NCBI RefSeq assembly: GCF_003595525.1
Contig: NZ_CP022680.1
Coordinates: 770,001 to 834,000 of the forward strand
Direction of reading: 5' to 3'
DNA from: Streptococcus respiraculi
GTDB lineage: Bacteria > Bacillota > Bacilli > Lactobacillales > Streptococcaceae
Length of the DNA stretch: 64,000 nt
Shown: positions 9,145-18,651 of the stretch, piece after piece
Layout: every line of letters starts with the position of its first letter
Numbering within the stretch: position 1 is the stretch's first letter
The notes under the pieces: model-generated
What the model was told of the DNA's origin: nothing
The model's database searches: none
What the model saw: only the letters and a program-made list of their open reading frames with translations
Translations under genes and position numbers: made by a program

Positions 9145-10251
9145 GTGGAAGAATTGTATTGTATTGGCTGCGGAGCCTTGATTCAGACCGAGGAAAAAGA
9201 AGGGGTAGGCTATACGCCCCAATCTGTCTTGGAAAAGGGATTAGAAACAGGCCAGGTTTACTGCCAGCGCTGTTTCCGTCTCCGTCATTATAATGAAATT
9301 TCAGATGTCAATATTTCAGATGATGAGTTTCAGACCCTGCTCCATAGTGTAGGGGACAGTGATGCTTTGGTGGTCAATGTCATTGATATTTTCGACTTTA
9401 ATGGCTCTGTCATTCCAGGCTTGTCACGCTTTGTATCCGGCAATGATGTCCTTTTGGTCGGGAATAAAAAGGATATTTTGCCTAAGTCTGTCAAGGACGG
9501 GAAAGTGACCCAATGGCTGACCGAACGGGCTCATGAGGTAGGCTTGCGTCCGATTGATGTGATGTTAACATCTGCTCAAAACAAGCACGCCATAAAGGAC
9601 TTGATTGACAGGATTGAACAGTATCGCAAGGGTCGTGATGTCTATGTGGTCGGTGTGACCAATGTTGGGAAATCAACGCTGATTAACGCCATTATTCAGG
9701 AAATTACAGGAGACAAGGACGTAATTACCACCTCTCGTTTCCCCGGTACAACCCTTGATAAGATTGAAATTCCTCTCGATGATGGGTCTTACATCTACGA
9801 TACTCCGGGGATTATTCATCGTCATCAGATGGCCCATTATTTGTCTGCCAAAAATTTAAAATTTGCTAGTCCACGTAAGGAAATCAAACCCAAAACCTAT
9901 CAGTTAAATCCTGAACAAACCCTCTTTTTAGCTGGTTTAGGACGGTTTGATTTTATCGCAGGAGAAAAACAGGGCTTTACCGCATTTTTTGACAATGAAT
10001 TAAAACTTCACCGCACCAAATTAGATGGTGCGACAGCATTTTACCAAAAACACGCAGGTAGTTTACTAGTGCCACCAACTAGTGCAGAATTAGAAAACTT
10101 CCCAGAATTGGTCCGGTATGAATTTACTATTACTGAAAAAACAGATGTCGTCTTCTCAGGTCTAGGTTGGATTCGTATCAATGGCGTAGCCAAAATCGCA
10201 GCCTGGGCACCAAAGGGTGTCGGTGTTGTGATTCGTAAAGCAATCATATAG
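9145..10251 (+). CDS. yqeH: Ribosome biogenesis GTPase YqeH
   Basis: A circularly permuted GTPase required for 30S subunit assembly, 368 residues. The start is GTG at 9145, with no gap after yqeG. An N-terminal zinc finger holds C6-x2-C9 (CIGCG) and a second CQRC pair near 34-37. The GTPase motifs appear in permuted order: NKKD (G4) near residue 110, then GVTNVGKST (G1) near 170, then DTPG (G3) near 215. The C-terminal domain is the treble-clef/RNA-binding part seen in YqeH. Operon context with other ribosome assembly factors supports the call. Confidence 0.96.
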   Translation: MEELYCIGCGALIQTEEKEGVGYTPQSVLEKGLETGQVYCQRCFRLRHYNEISDVNISDDEFQTLLHSVGDSDALVVNVIDIFDFNGSVIPGLSRFVSGNDVLLVGNKKDILPKSVKDGKVTQWLTERAHEVGLRPIDVMLTSAQNKHAIKDLIDRIEQYRKGRDVYVVGVTNVGKSTLINAIIQEITGDKDVITTSRFPGTTLDKIEIPLDDGSYIYDTPGIIHRHQMAHYLSAKNLKFASPRKEIKPKTYQLNPEQTLFLAGLGRFDFIAGEKQGFTAFFDNELKLHRTKLDGATAFYQKHAGSLLVPPTSAELENFPELVRYEFTITEKTDVVFSGLGWIRINGVAKIAAWAPKGVGVVIRKAII

Positions 10252-10265
10252 AAAAAGGAAATACT

Positions 10266-10577
10266 ATGACATTAACATCAAAACAACGGGCCTTTCTTAA
10301 CAGTCAGGCGCATAGTTTGAAACCTATTATCCAAATCGGGAAATATGGCTTGAATGACCAGATTAAGACCAGCGTCCGTCAGGCCTTGGATAGACGAGAG
10401 TTGATAAAGGTGACGCTACTACAAAATACGGATGAAAATATCCACGATGTGGCTGAAACCTTGGAAGAAGAAATCGGGGTTGATACCGTGCAAAAAATTG
10501 GTCGAACCTTGATTCTCTTCAAGCAATCAAGCAAGAAAGAAAATCGAAAACTCTCTATCAAAGTGAGAGAAATCTAG
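10266..10577 (+). CDS. yhbY: YhbY family ribosome assembly RNA-binding protein
   Basis: A 103-residue CRM-domain protein that binds pre-50S particles. The GxxG loop GKYG lies at residues 25-28 (IQIGKYGLND) inside the characteristic alpha-beta fold. The start ATG at 10266 follows AAAAAGGAAAT. It sits 14 bases after yqeH and 42 bases before nadD in the conserved cluster. Confidence 0.95.
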   Translation: MTLTSKQRAFLNSQAHSLKPIIQIGKYGLNDQIKTSVRQALDRRELIKVTLLQNTDENIHDVAETLEEEIGVDTVQKIGRTLILFKQSSKKENRKLSIKVREI

Positions 10578-10619
10578 TGAGAATGGTCCAAGAATGGATG
10601 AGTTGGATAAGGAGTCTAC

Positions 10620-11252
10620 ATGGCAATTGAGCTCTTAACACCCTTTACAAAGGTTGAGTTAGAAGTTGAAAAGAAAGAAACAAATCGCAAGCAGGTTGGT
10701 ATTTTGGGAGGGAATTTCAATCCTGTTCATAATGCCCATTTAATTGTGGCTGACCAGGTTCGGCAGCAGTTAAAATTAGATGAGGTCTTGCTGATGCCTG
10801 AATTTCTACCGCCTCATGTCGACAAAAAAGAAACGATTGACGAATTGCACCGCTACAACATGCTCAAAATGGCGATTGCAGGGATTGAAGGTCTCGGGAT
10901 TGAAACGATTGAGTTAGAGCGCCGTGGCATCAGCTATACCTATGACACGATGAAACTCTTGAAAGAAAAGAATCCTGATACGGATTACTATTTCATCATC
11001 GGCGCTGATATGGTGGACTATTTGCCCAAGTGGCATCGGATTGATGAGTTGATTCAGCTGGTGCAATTTGTTGGTGTACAGCGCCCACGTTATAAGGCAG
11101 GAACTTCTTATCCGATTATCTGGGTAGACGTTCCCTTAATGGATATTTCATCCAGTATGGTTCGCCAATTTATTCAGCAAGGTCGTGTGCCAAACTTTAT
11201 GCTACCACATGAGGTTTTGGACTACATTGAAGAAAAAGGATTGTACAAATGA
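10620..11252 (+). CDS. nadD: Nicotinate-nucleotide adenylyltransferase
   Basis: Converts nicotinate mononucleotide and ATP to deamido-NAD in NAD synthesis; cytoplasmic, 210 residues. The nucleotidyltransferase signature [11 protein letters not shown] (about 30-40) and the C-terminal ISSSMVR motif are present. It has an N-terminal extension of about 22 residues before the core, as is usual in streptococcal NadD. Its stop overlaps the yqeK start (ATGA at 11249-11252). Confidence 0.96.
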   Translation: MAIELLTPFTKVELEVEKKETNRKQVGILGGNFNPVHNAHLIVADQVRQQLKLDEVLLMPEFLPPHVDKKETIDELHRYNMLKMAIAGIEGLGIETIELERRGISYTYDTMKLLKEKNPDTDYYFIIGADMVDYLPKWHRIDELIQLVQFVGVQRPRYKAGTSYPIIWVDVPLMDISSSMVRQFIQQGRVPNFMLPHEVLDYIEEKGLYK

Positions 11253-11836
11253 TTGCAGCAGATTTGTCTTTTGACCGTGAACAGCTCCTTGAAAAAATCA
11301 GTTCTGCAATGTCAGAAAAACGCTTCCGCCATGTTCTGGGTGTGGAAGAAGCAGCGCTAGAGCTGGCTCGTCAGTACGGTTGTGACGAGAAAAAAGCGAG
11401 TCTTGCGGCTCTTCTCCATGATTATGCCAAGGAAGTGGACGACCAAGTATTTCTGGACTTGATTGACCAGTATCAGTTAGGTGAAGACTTGAAAGTCTGG
11501 GGCAATAATGTCTGGCATGGGATGGTCGGCTCCTACAAAATTCGTCAAGATTTTGGGCTAAATGACTCAGAAATTTTACAAGCCATAGAGCGCCATACGG
11601 TGGGAGCAGCGGAGATGACCTTACTCGATAAGGTTCTCTACGTGGCTGACTACATTGAACCAAACCGTGCTTTTCCAGGGGTTGATGAGGCAAGAAGATT
11701 AGCTAAGGTGTCGCTTGAGCAAGCTGTAGCGTTTGAGACAGTCCATACAGTAGCGCATTTGGTCCAGAAGAGCATTCCTATCTATCCCCAAACGATTGAA
11801 ACCTACAATGCTTATGTAGGATATTTGAATCAGTAA
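11249..11836 (+). CDS. yqeK: HD-domain hydrolase YqeK (symmetrical Ap4A hydrolase type)
   Basis: A 195-residue HD-superfamily metal-dependent hydrolase. Histidine in [10 protein letters not shown] (about 29-38) and the HD pair in [10 protein letters not shown] (about 58-67) are the metal ligands. Members of this family from Firmicutes hydrolyse diadenosine tetraphosphate to two ADP. It overlaps nadD by 4 bases and is followed 18 bases later by rsfS, so it is translated as part of the same operon. Confidence 0.93.
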   Translation: MIAADLSFDREQLLEKISSAMSEKRFRHVLGVEEAALELARQYGCDEKKASLAALLHDYAKEVDDQVFLDLIDQYQLGEDLKVWGNNVWHGMVGSYKIRQDFGLNDSEILQAIERHTVGAAEMTLLDKVLYVADYIEPNRAFPGVDEARRLAKVSLEQAVAFETVHTVAHLVQKSIPIYPQTIETYNAYVGYLNQ

Positions 11837-11854
11837 CCAATAATGAGGTAAAAC

Positions 11855-12205
11855 GTGAAAGAAAAAGAATTAGTAGAATTGGTCGTTAGAGCGGCCGATG
11901 AAAAACGGGCAGAAGAAATTGTAGCGTTAGATGTCACATCTCTGACCAGTGTGACAGACTATTTTGTCATTGCAAGCTCGATGAACAGTCGCCAGCTTGA
12001 GGCGATTGCGGAAAATATCCGTGAAAAGGTCAAAGAGGCGGGCTTTGCAGGGAGTCAAATCGAGGGTGATTCGGCAGGTGGCTGGGTTCTCTTAGATCTA
12101 GGCGGTGTCGTTGTCCACATCTTCTCAGAAGAAATGCGTGCCCACTACAACCTTGAAAAATTGTGGCATGAAGCTGAGAATGTTGATGTAGCTGACTGGC
12201 TGTAA
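11855..12205 (+). CDS. rsfS: Ribosome silencing factor
   Basis: A 116-residue RsfS/Iojap protein that binds uL14 on the 50S subunit and blocks subunit joining when nutrients are short. The start is GTG at 11855, with the weak site TGAGGTAAA just upstream. Typical family segments are [19 protein letters not shown] and the C-terminal [18 protein letters not shown]. It is the last gene before a hairpin-forming repeat that may end the yqeG operon or attenuate into the methyltransferase gene. Confidence 0.96.
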   Translation: MKEKELVELVVRAADEKRAEEIVALDVTSLTSVTDYFVIASSMNSRQLEAIAENIREKVKEAGFAGSQIEGDSAGGWVLLDLGGVVVHIFSEEMRAHYNLEKLWHEAENVDVADWL

Positions 12206-12229
12206 GACTGTAGAAAGAATACAAAACGA

Positions 12230-12285
12230 AGAACCTGTATTCACAGCTCAACAACTCTAATCGGGAGCTTATGAATACAGGTTCT
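12230..12285. repeat. AGAACCTGTATTCA-end repeat (family C), short copy
   Basis: Perfect 14-bp inverted ends AGAACCTGTATTCA (12230-12243) and TGAATACAGGTTCT (12272-12285), 56 bp overall. A 146-bp relative is at 52936-53081 and a right-end remnant at 17060-17090. As RNA it forms a long hairpin and may act as a terminator after rsfS. Confidence 0.85.
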
Positions 12286-12311
12286 TAGTTGGGAGTCGAC
12301 AGCTACTCTAT

Positions 12312-12336
12312 GTCAGACTTTGATTTTTGACGAGTA
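12312..12336. repeat. Right-end remnant of family B repeat
   Basis: GTCAGACTTTGATTTTTGAC (12312-12331) plus GAGTA matches the right end of the 213-bp insert at 34188-34212 in nearly every position. No left end is present, so this is a remnant. It lies directly upstream of the methyltransferase gene. Confidence 0.7.
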
Positions 12337-12367
12337 TGCGTTTTTTCAAGAAAAGAAAGGAAACAAC

Positions 12368-13102
12368 ATGGCGACGTATGAAACTTTTGCCTCGGTCTAT
12401 GATGCGATTATGGATGACCATCTCTATGACCAATGGACCGATTTTAGCCTGCGGCATTTCCCAAAAGGAAAGAAAAAACTGCTTGAATTAGCTTGTGGGA
12501 CAGGGATTCAGTCCATTCGCTTTAAGGAGGTAGGCTTTGATGTGACGGGGCTTGATTTGAGCCGTGAGATGCTTGAGTTGGCACAACAACGCAGTCAAAA
12601 AGCGGGTCTTGCCATTCCCTTTTTAGAGGGCAATATGCTCGACTTATCCAGTCTCGGTCAGTTTGATATGGTGACCTGTTATTCGGATTCGATTTGCTAT
12701 ATGGAAGATGAAGTCGAGGTCGGTCAGGTCTTTCAAGAGGTGTATCAACATCTCAATGAGGGTGGTCGTTTTCTTTTTGATGTGCATTCGACTTACCAAA
12801 TGGATAAGGTTTTTCCAGGCTATAGCTACCATGAAAATGCGGAAGACTTTGCCTTTGTCTGGGATACCTATGCAGATGAGCCACCGCACTCAATCGTTCA
12901 CGAGTTGACATTCTTTGTGCAAGAAGAAGATGGTCGTTTCAGCCGAATGGACGAGATTCATGAGGAGCGGACCTATGATCTTTTGACCTATGATGTCTTA
13001 TTAGAGCAGGCAGGTTTTAAACATGTTAAGGTCTATGCGGATTTTGAGGACAAGGAGCCAACGCAAACAAGCGCTCGCTGGTTCTTTGTAGCAGAAAAAT
13101 GA
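12368..13102 (+). CDS. Class I SAM-dependent methyltransferase (YqeM-like)
   Basis: A 244-residue methyltransferase. The start at 12368 is chosen over the in-frame 12320 because AAAGGAAAC precedes it and [17 protein letters not shown] is the usual N-terminus of this group. The SAM-binding motif [13 protein letters not shown] (about 38-49) is followed by the acidic DVTGLDLS. The gene takes the place of yqeM after rsfS in many Firmicutes; the substrate is unknown. Its stop overlaps tmcAL (ATGA at 13099), so the two are coupled. Confidence 0.88.
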   Translation: MATYETFASVYDAIMDDHLYDQWTDFSLRHFPKGKKKLLELACGTGIQSIRFKEVGFDVTGLDLSREMLELAQQRSQKAGLAIPFLEGNMLDLSSLGQFDMVTCYSDSICYMEDEVEVGQVFQEVYQHLNEGGRFLFDVHSTYQMDKVFPGYSYHENAEDFAFVWDTYADEPPHSIVHELTFFVQEEDGRFSRMDEIHEERTYDLLTYDVLLEQAGFKHVKVYADFEDKEPTQTSARWFFVAEK

Positions 13103-14193
13103 CCGTCACTGGTATCATAGCGGAGTTCAATCCCTTTCACAATGGTCATGCCTATCTCCTCTCGCAAACAAAAGGGCTAAAGATTGTCGCCATGAGTGGT
13201 AATTTTACCCAGCGGGGGGAGCCTGCGATTGTGGACAAGTGGACGCGGGCGCAAATGGCACTTGAAAATGGTGCAGATTTGGTAGTTGAGTTGCCCTTCT
13301 TGGTCAGCGTTCAGGCAGCGGACTTCTTTGCCCAAGGTGCCGTGGCTATTCTCGCTCGTCTGGGGATTGACCAGTTATCCTTTGGGACGGAGGAGTTGTT
13401 GGACTACGGGAAAATAGCAGAGCTCTACGAGGCAAAAGGAGCAGAAATGGTAGATTTTCTAACTCGCTTACCCGATAGCTTGAGCTACCCTGAAAAAACG
13501 CGGCTCATGTGGGAAAGGTTTGCGGGTCTCAGTTTTTCAGGGAATACACCAAATCACGTTCTCGCTCTTGCCTATGCCAAAGCCGTTGCAGGAAAAGGAA
13601 TCGCCCTATGTCCAATCCAGCGAAAGGGAGCTGGTTTTCATTCCTTGGATGTCCATTTGGAGTTTGCCTCGGCAACGGCTCTGAGAAATCGGATTGACGA
13701 TGCCCAGTTTGTTACAACTTTTAGCCCAAGTGGGCACTTACTCCAGCAAGCACCGCGTGTTTCCTGGTCAAATTATTTTCCTTACCTGCGCTACCAAATT
13801 CTCTCCAACCCTGACTTGACAGAGATTTACCAAATGAACCAAGAAATGGCAAGTCGTATCATCGAAGCCATTAAAACGGCAATCTCTATTGATGAATTAG
13901 TCGAGAAAGTTGCGACGAAACGCTATACTAAGGCACGAGTGAGAAGGCTTTTGACCTATATCTTAGTCCAGGCAAGGGAAACTTCTCTTTCTGAGGCCAT
14001 TCATGTCCTAGGTTTTACTGAAAAAGGGCGCAAGCATTTAGCGAGCTTGAAGCAGGAGGTTGCCTTTATCAGTCGGATTGGAAAAGAACCGTGGGACATC
14101 CTGACCCAGCAGGCTGATAAGATTTACCAGCTGGGACATCCTGAACTGGTAGAACAAAATATCGGACGCGTGCCGATAGGTGTTGGCCAGTAA
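13099..14193 (+). CDS. tmcAL: tRNA(Met) cytidine acetate ligase
   Basis: A 364-residue nucleotidyltransferase-fold enzyme that forms N4-acetylcytidine at the wobble base of elongator tRNA(Met) using acetate and ATP (formerly YlbM). The N-terminal [13 protein letters not shown] motif (about 5-17) includes the HxGH nucleotidyltransferase site. The middle part carries VELPF and GTE motifs typical of the family. It overlaps the methyltransferase gene by 4 bases. Confidence 0.93.
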   Translation: MTVTGIIAEFNPFHNGHAYLLSQTKGLKIVAMSGNFTQRGEPAIVDKWTRAQMALENGADLVVELPFLVSVQAADFFAQGAVAILARLGIDQLSFGTEELLDYGKIAELYEAKGAEMVDFLTRLPDSLSYPEKTRLMWERFAGLSFSGNTPNHVLALAYAKAVAGKGIALCPIQRKGAGFHSLDVHLEFASATALRNRIDDAQFVTTFSPSGHLLQQAPRVSWSNYFPYLRYQILSNPDLTEIYQMNQEMASRIIEAIKTAISIDELVEKVATKRYTKARVRRLLTYILVQARETSLSEAIHVLGFTEKGRKHLASLKQEVAFISRIGKEPWDILTQQADKIYQLGHPELVEQNIGRVPIGVGQ

Positions 14194-14226
14194 CAGTTGT
14201 CAGACATGATAGAAAGAGGTGAGCAG

Positions 14227-14637
14227 ATGATGCGACCAATTATGAGAGATATTTTCTTTTTACAAGGACCGTCAGAAAAAGCAACCAAGGCGGATCTAGC
14301 GATTGGGCAAGATTTGCAGGATACCTTGCAGGCGCACCAAGATGCTTGTGTCGGTATGGCGGCCAATATGATTGGGATTAGGAAGCGGATCATCATTGTC
14401 AATATGGGATTTACCAATCTAGTCATGTATAATCCCATTCTTCTAGCTGCTAGACAGCCTTATCAAACCGAAGAAAGTTGTCTCTCCCTAGACGGTGTAC
14501 GCCCTACTCAGCGATTTGAAGAAATCGAGGTCTCCTTTTTCGACCAAAATTGGCAGGAAAAGCGTCTAACCTTGACAGGTTTCACCGCCCAGATTGTTCA
14601 ACACGAACTGGACCATTTAGAGGGCATTATTATTTGA
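14227..14637 (+). CDS. Peptide deformylase-like protein (second, short type)
   Basis: A 136-residue member of the peptide deformylase family, starting at the ATG at 14227 after AAAGAGGTGAG. Metal-site motifs are kept: EESCLSLDG (family EGCLS) with the metal cysteine, and QHELDHLEG with both metal histidines and the catalytic glutamate. Motif 1, normally GxGLAAxQ, reads VGMAANMIG, so the catalytic glutamine is replaced by methionine. The same short form is known as a second Def in other streptococci. It may be a weak or altered deformylase rather than the essential enzyme, which must lie elsewhere. Confidence 0.88.
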   Translation: MMRPIMRDIFFLQGPSEKATKADLAIGQDLQDTLQAHQDACVGMAANMIGIRKRIIIVNMGFTNLVMYNPILLAARQPYQTEESCLSLDGVRPTQRFEEIEVSFFDQNWQEKRLTLTGFTAQIVQHELDHLEGIII

Positions 14638-14646
14638 TGAAAAAAG

Positions 14647-14673
14647 AACTAAATCAGTCGATTTGGTTTTTTT
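14647..14673 (+). terminator. Terminator after the deformylase gene
   Basis: AACTAAATC (14647-14655), loop AGTC, GATTTGGTT (14660-14668) with one mismatch, then a T run. It isolates clpL from the upstream operon. Confidence 0.7.
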
Positions 14674-14685
14674 ATTAGAACAATT

Positions 14686-14702
14686 GGTCAAAAAAAGTCA
14701 AA
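14686..14702 (+). promoter_or_regulatory. CtsR box 1 upstream of the clpL promoter
   Basis: GGTCAAAAAAAGTCAAA, a direct heptad repeat separated by three bases, matching the CtsR operator pattern (GGTCAAA-NNN-RGTCAAA). It ends 7 bases before the -35 box. Confidence 0.85.
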
Positions 14703-14709
14703 AAAGATA

Positions 14710-14738
14710 TTGACATTTACTGACCAATGGTGTATAGT
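14710..14738 (+). promoter_or_regulatory. Sigma-A promoter of clpL with overlapping reverse CtsR box
   Basis: TTGACA (14710-14715), 17-base spacer, TATAGT (14733-14738). Read on the minus strand, 14725-14709 gives GGTCAGTAAATGTCAAT, a further CtsR-like box that covers the -35 hexamer, so repressor binding would block polymerase directly. Confidence 0.8.
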
Positions 14739-14802
14739 AGTAGTGTAAGGTTGGGAAATCTTATAGATTCATTATCTCAAAGAGTTTTCTTTTTCAGATA
14801 AT

Positions 14803-14925
14803 GGTCAGTAAACATCAAACAAATGGGAAGCCTGGCTTCGATTTCTTTTGTGAAATTGGTCAGAAAAAGTCAAACGCGATACACGGTATCCTTTCTTTTT
14901 TAAGAAAAGGTCAGGGAACGTCAAA
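14803..14925 (+). promoter_or_regulatory. Three further CtsR-like boxes in the clpL leader
   Basis: GGTCAGTAAACATCAAA (14803-14819), GGTCAGAAAAAGTCAAA (14858-14874) and GGTCAGGGAACGTCAAA (14909-14925). Spacing is 55 and 51 bases, close to five helical turns. They lie in the transcribed leader between the promoter and the start codon. Confidence 0.7.
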
Positions 14926-14947
14926 AAAGAATAAATGAGGTATGAAC

Positions 14948-17050
14948 ATGAACAATCATTATAACAACTTTAACAACATAGACGATATTTTCAATCAACT
15001 AATGGGACGCATGCAGGGCTACAATACAGAAAGTCGCCGCTATCTCATCAATGGTCGTGAAGTGACACCGGAAGAATTTGCTCATTACCGTGTAACCGGT
15101 CAGTTGCCACAGACAGAAGAGCAAGCGGAAAGTACGCACAATCCGCATTTTAAAAAAGATGGCATTCTAGCAAAGCTTGGTCGCAACTTGACAGCTGAAG
15201 CAAGAGAAAGTATGCTCGATCCTGTCATTGGACGCAATAAGGAAATTCAAGAAACTGCGGAAATCCTTTCTCGCAGAACCAAGAATAATCCTGTATTGGT
15301 TGGGGATGCGGGGGTCGGGAAGACTGCGGTTGTAGAAGGGCTAGCCCAAGCGATTGTTCGTGGCGATGTACCAGCTGCGATTAAGAACAAAGAATTGATT
15401 TCAATTGATATTTCCGGACTTGAAGCAGGTACCCAGTACCGCGGTAGCTTTGAGGAAAATATCCAAAATCTGATAGCAGAAGTTAAGGAAATGGGCAATG
15501 TTATCATCTTCTTTGATGAAATTCATCAGATTCTCGGTGCGGGTAGCACAGGTGAAAGTGCTTCAAAAGGTCTTGCGGATATCTTGAAACCAGCTCTTTC
15601 TCGGGGAGAATTAACCGTGATTGGGGCAACGACTCAGGACGAATACCGCAATACGATTTTGAAGAATGCAGCTCTGGCGCGCCGTTTCAATGAAGTCAAG
15701 GTCAATGCACCGTCTGCTGAAGACACCTACAAAATCCTTCAAGGAATCCGGGACTTGTATGAGGCGCACCACAATGTTATCTTGCCAGATGAGGTTTTAA
15801 AAGCAGCTGTTGACTACTCTGTCCAATACATTCCGCAACGGAGTCTTCCTGATAAGGCAATTGACTTGCTCGATGTGAGCGCAGCTCACTTGGCAGCGCA
15901 ACACCCTGTAACAGACATTCATGCTCTTGAAACAGAAATTGCGCAAGAAAAAGAAAAGCAGGAGAATGCCGTACAAAAAGAGGACTATGAGGCAGCCTTG
16001 AATGCTAAAGTTCGCATTGAAGAAATAGAAAAACAAATTAAAAACCATTCTGAAGATACTAAGGTAACGGCTAGCATCAACGATGTGGCAGAGTCTATCG
16101 AGCGCATGACAGGCATTCCTGTTTCGCAAATGGGGTCAAGTGACATTGAGCGTTTGAAAGGGATGAGCGATCGCCTCAAGACTAAGGTCATCGGCCAAAG
16201 TGATGCGGTCGAAGCCGTCGCCCGTGCCATTCGTCGGAACCGTGCAGGGTTTGATGAGGGCCGTCGCCCAATCGGTAGCTTCCTTTTTGTTGGACCAACT
16301 GGTGTTGGGAAGACCGAGCTAGCAAAACAGCTGGCGCTTGACCTCTTTGGGACAAAAGATGCGATTATTCGCCTAGACATGTCTGAGTACAGTGATCGTA
16401 CGGCTGTTTCTAAGTTGATCGGAACAACAGCTGGCTATGTGGGCTACGATGACAATAGTAACACGCTGACCGAGCGTGTCCGTAGAAATCCTTACTCAAT
16501 CGTTCTGTTGGATGAGATTGAAAAGGCCGACCCGCAAGTCATTACGCTTCTTTTGCAGGTGCTTGATGACGGACATTTGACAGACGGTCAAGGAAATACG
16601 GTCAACTTTAAAAATACTGTCATCATTGCGACCTCAAATGCAGGATTTGGCTATGAAGGAGCAAGTCATGATGAAGCTGACAAATCTGATATTATGGACC
16701 GTCTCAAACCATTCTTTCGCCCAGAATTTCTCAATCGTTTCAATGCCGTGATTGAATTTCTCCACCTAGGAAAAGAAGACTTGGCAGAGATTGTTGAGTT
16801 GATGCTGGCAGAAGTTAATCAGATGTTGGCTAAAAAAGAGATGCACTTAGAAGTGACAGAGAGCGCTAAAGAGCATTTGATTGAGAAAGGGTATAACGAA
16901 GTCATGGGTGTGCGCCCACTCCGCCGAGTCATTGAACAAGAAATCCGCGATAAGGTGACCGATTTCTACCTTGATCACCTAGATGCTAAAGAATTGTTTG
17001 CAGATATGGTAGAGGGCGAGCTAGTGATTAGTGATACTCGTCAAAAATAA
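14948..17050 (+). CDS. clpL: ATP-dependent Clp protease ATP-binding subunit ClpL
   Basis: A 700-residue HSP100 disaggregase/chaperone induced by heat and stress in streptococci. GAGG at 14937-14940 favours the second of two close ATGs (14948 rather than 14942). The short N-terminus is Asn-rich ([12 protein letters not shown]) and carries the ClpL segment [17 protein letters not shown]. Two AAA modules follow: Walker [11 protein letters not shown] near residue 120 and [10 protein letters not shown] near 455, with a UVR-type middle segment (about 345-365). It lacks the double Clp N-domain of ClpC. Control by CtsR is indicated by up to five operator-like boxes upstream. Confidence 0.96.
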   Translation: MNNHYNNFNNIDDIFNQLMGRMQGYNTESRRYLINGREVTPEEFAHYRVTGQLPQTEEQAESTHNPHFKKDGILAKLGRNLTAEARESMLDPVIGRNKEIQETAEILSRRTKNNPVLVGDAGVGKTAVVEGLAQAIVRGDVPAAIKNKELISIDISGLEAGTQYRGSFEENIQNLIAEVKEMGNVIIFFDEIHQILGAGSTGESASKGLADILKPALSRGELTVIGATTQDEYRNTILKNAALARRFNEVKVNAPSAEDTYKILQGIRDLYEAHHNVILPDEVLKAAVDYSVQYIPQRSLPDKAIDLLDVSAAHLAAQHPVTDIHALETEIAQEKEKQENAVQKEDYEAALNAKVRIEEIEKQIKNHSEDTKVTASINDVAESIERMTGIPVSQMGSSDIERLKGMSDRLKTKVIGQSDAVEAVARAIRRNRAGFDEGRRPIGSFLFVGPTGVGKTELAKQLALDLFGTKDAIIRLDMSEYSDRTAVSKLIGTTAGYVGYDDNSNTLTERVRRNPYSIVLLDEIEKADPQVITLLLQVLDDGHLTDGQGNTVNFKNTVIIATSNAGFGYEGASHDEADKSDIMDRLKPFFRPEFLNRFNAVIEFLHLGKEDLAEIVELMLAEVNQMLAKKEMHLEVTESAKEHLIEKGYNEVMGVRPLRRVIEQEIRDKVTDFYLDHLDAKELFADMVEGELVISDTRQK

Positions 17051-17059
17051 GCTCTCGAT

Positions 17060-17090
17060 TAGAATGACTTTGCTTGTGAATACAGGTTCT
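17060..17090. repeat. Right-end remnant of family C repeat
   Basis: TGAATACAGGTTCT (17077-17090) preceded by about 17 bases resembling the inner right flank of the 52936-53081 copy (AAGAATTACTTGGCTTA). The left end is missing. Confidence 0.65.
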
Positions 17091-17109
17091 AAAAAGACTT
17101 TTTCTTTAA

Positions 17110-17825
17110 AGTCATAACCACCCGTGAAAACGGGTGGCTTGTACACCGGCTATAAGCCGTTTCCCTCCAGCGGGCGTCTAAAGACGCTCGCTGAACTTCG
17201 TTCAGGTTAGCTTCTATTACTTGACTAATGCCCGTAACAACGGGCTTTTATCTTGTTCTAAAACCTCCATCTGAAAATGGATCTTCATACTCTTTAACAC
17301 TCAACTTATCAAGAGCGATGTCAGTCTTTTCCTACTCACGGATATACTTCGCAACAGTTTTCTCGTTTAATCCTACCGTACTGACGTAATAGCCTCTTGC
17401 CCAAAATTTGCGATTTCCATACTTATATTTTAAATTCGCATGTTTATCAAATATCATTAAGGCACTTTTACTTTTCAGATAGCCCATAAATTCAGAAATC
17501 GCAAGTTTTGGAGGAATGAGAACTAACATGTGAACATGATCTGACATCATGTGACCTTCAATAATTTCAACTCCTTTATATTGGCATAGATGACGGAAAA
17601 TATCGATTAAATCCTGCCTAATTTTGTAGTATATGGCTTTTCTTCGGTACTTCGGTGTGAAGACAATATGATATTTGCACATCCATTTGGTGTGTGATAA
17701 ACTATAACTACTTTTAGTCATTTATTTTTCCTCCTTTGTCTAACCTGAACAATTAGATTATACTAGGAAAGATAAATGAAAGCTAGAAGCCTTGTTAGCC
17801 ACCAGCTTAGCTGGTGGTTTTCTTG
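17110..17825 (-). mobile_element. IS200/IS605-type element with hairpin ends
   Basis: One TnpA gene (minus strand) is flanked by subterminal hairpins rather than inverted repeats: CCACCCGT/ACGGGTGG (17118-17137), GCCCGT/ACGGGC (17230-17245) on the 3' side, and CCACCAGC/GCTGGTGG (17799-17817) on the 5' side. More hairpins (CGGCTATAAGCCG and GCGGGCGTCTAAAGACGCTCGC) lie at 17145-17190. This is the layout of single-strand transposing IS200 elements. Exact cleavage ends cannot be set without a copy-free site. There is no tnpB. Confidence 0.8.
17248..17721 (-). pseudogene. tnpA: IS200-type TnpA (HUH/Y1 transposase) with an in-frame amber codon
   Basis: The readable frame (17332-17721) gives 129 residues ending YIRE at a TAG at 17332-17334. 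In the same frame the sequence continues as EKTDIALDKLSVKEYED through to a TAA at 17248-17250, the usual C-terminus of the family, so one CAG-to-TAG change (Gln to stop) explains the truncation. The full protein would be 157 residues. The catalytic HUH motif (SDHVHMLVLIPP) and the GYYVSTVG tyrosine region lie before the stop; the lost part is the C-terminal helix that carries part of the dimer interface. Activity is doubtful but not excluded. Confidence 0.88.
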
Positions 17826-17891
17826 TTCTTCTCTGCGAGAAGAACTGGCTTGAAGCCATAATGAAAGGAACTGGAGCAGTCCAGTTCCTTT

Positions 17892-18602
17892 TTATCGTTT
17901 AGCAGTTGAGGTGAAGGTGATTTTATCAGGGCGATAGCTGATGCTGCCATATTGAAAGGGCTTGCCGTTATCGAGGTAGCTGGTACTTGTGACAACAACG
18001 ACCATGTCATAATCCCCTAAATCAAGGTGATGACGCTCTTCGTCATTGGCATAGCGGAAGGAGATTTCACGCTCGGAATGGCTGATAGTGAGGTTCAATT
18101 CTTGTTCCAGATAGTGGTAGATGGATCCTTCTGCAATCTCGCGATTGAGGTAAGGCACGATGCGGCGGTCAAAATAAGAAATCTCATACTCGACGGCTTC
18201 TCCGTTAATGGTACGCGAGCGTCCCACACGGTAAAAATCGACACTGTCCCCGACCTGAAAGGCCTCCATAAGAAGGGGCTCACCTTGGACAATATAGAGG
18301 CTCGTCAAGCTTGTCTTGACATCGTGGGTATGGGGGTGATTCAGCTCCCCTACTGTTTTAATCTCTGATAAGGGCTGTGGCTTGGTCAATTGAGGTTCCA
18401 GCACAATGGAGTTTCGTCCCTGCTGTTTGCGGATATAGCCGTCACGCTCAAGGAGTGACAGGGCTTTTCGAATGGTATCCTTTGAGAAATGATAGTGGTG
18501 CATCAGATCGTTTTCACTGGGCAGTTCTTGATTGGCTGGAAATAGATCTGCGAGAATCTTTTTTTTAATGTCTTCATAGACAGTTTTGTACTTACTCATC
18601 AC
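17892..18602 (-). CDS. GntR-family regulator, TreR/HutC type
   Basis: A 236-residue repressor with an N-terminal winged helix (about residues 5-70, ELPSENDLMHHYHFSKDTIRKAL) and a C-terminal UTRA ligand domain (about 90-230). It resembles trehalose repressor TreR, but no trehalose PTS or phospho-alpha-glucosidase is adjacent. It stands head to head with malQ-glgP and three TACGTA sites lie in the shared region, so it may control the maltodextrin genes or itself. The start at the second ATG (18599) is equally possible. The specific effector is unknown. Confidence 0.85.
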   Translation of the reverse strand: MMSKYKTVYEDIKKKILADLFPANQELPSENDLMHHYHFSKDTIRKALSLLERDGYIRKQQGRNSIVLEPQLTKPQPLSEIKTVGELNHPHTHDVKTSLTSLYIVQGEPLLMEAFQVGDSVDFYRVGRSRTINGEAVEYEISYFDRRIVPYLNREIAEGSIYHYLEQELNLTISHSEREISFRYANDEERHHLDLGDYDMVVVVTSTSYLDNGKPFQYGSISYRPDKITFTSTAKR

Positions 18603-18651
18603 CTATCGTCCTCTCTTTTTTCTTAGTATATCATAAAAGTAACAAAAATTA

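Noticed and set aside
17892-18602. Calling the GntR regulator treR outright
   Set aside because: Resemblance is clear, but no trehalose PTS or hydrolase is adjacent and its neighbours are maltodextrin genes, so no symbol was assigned.
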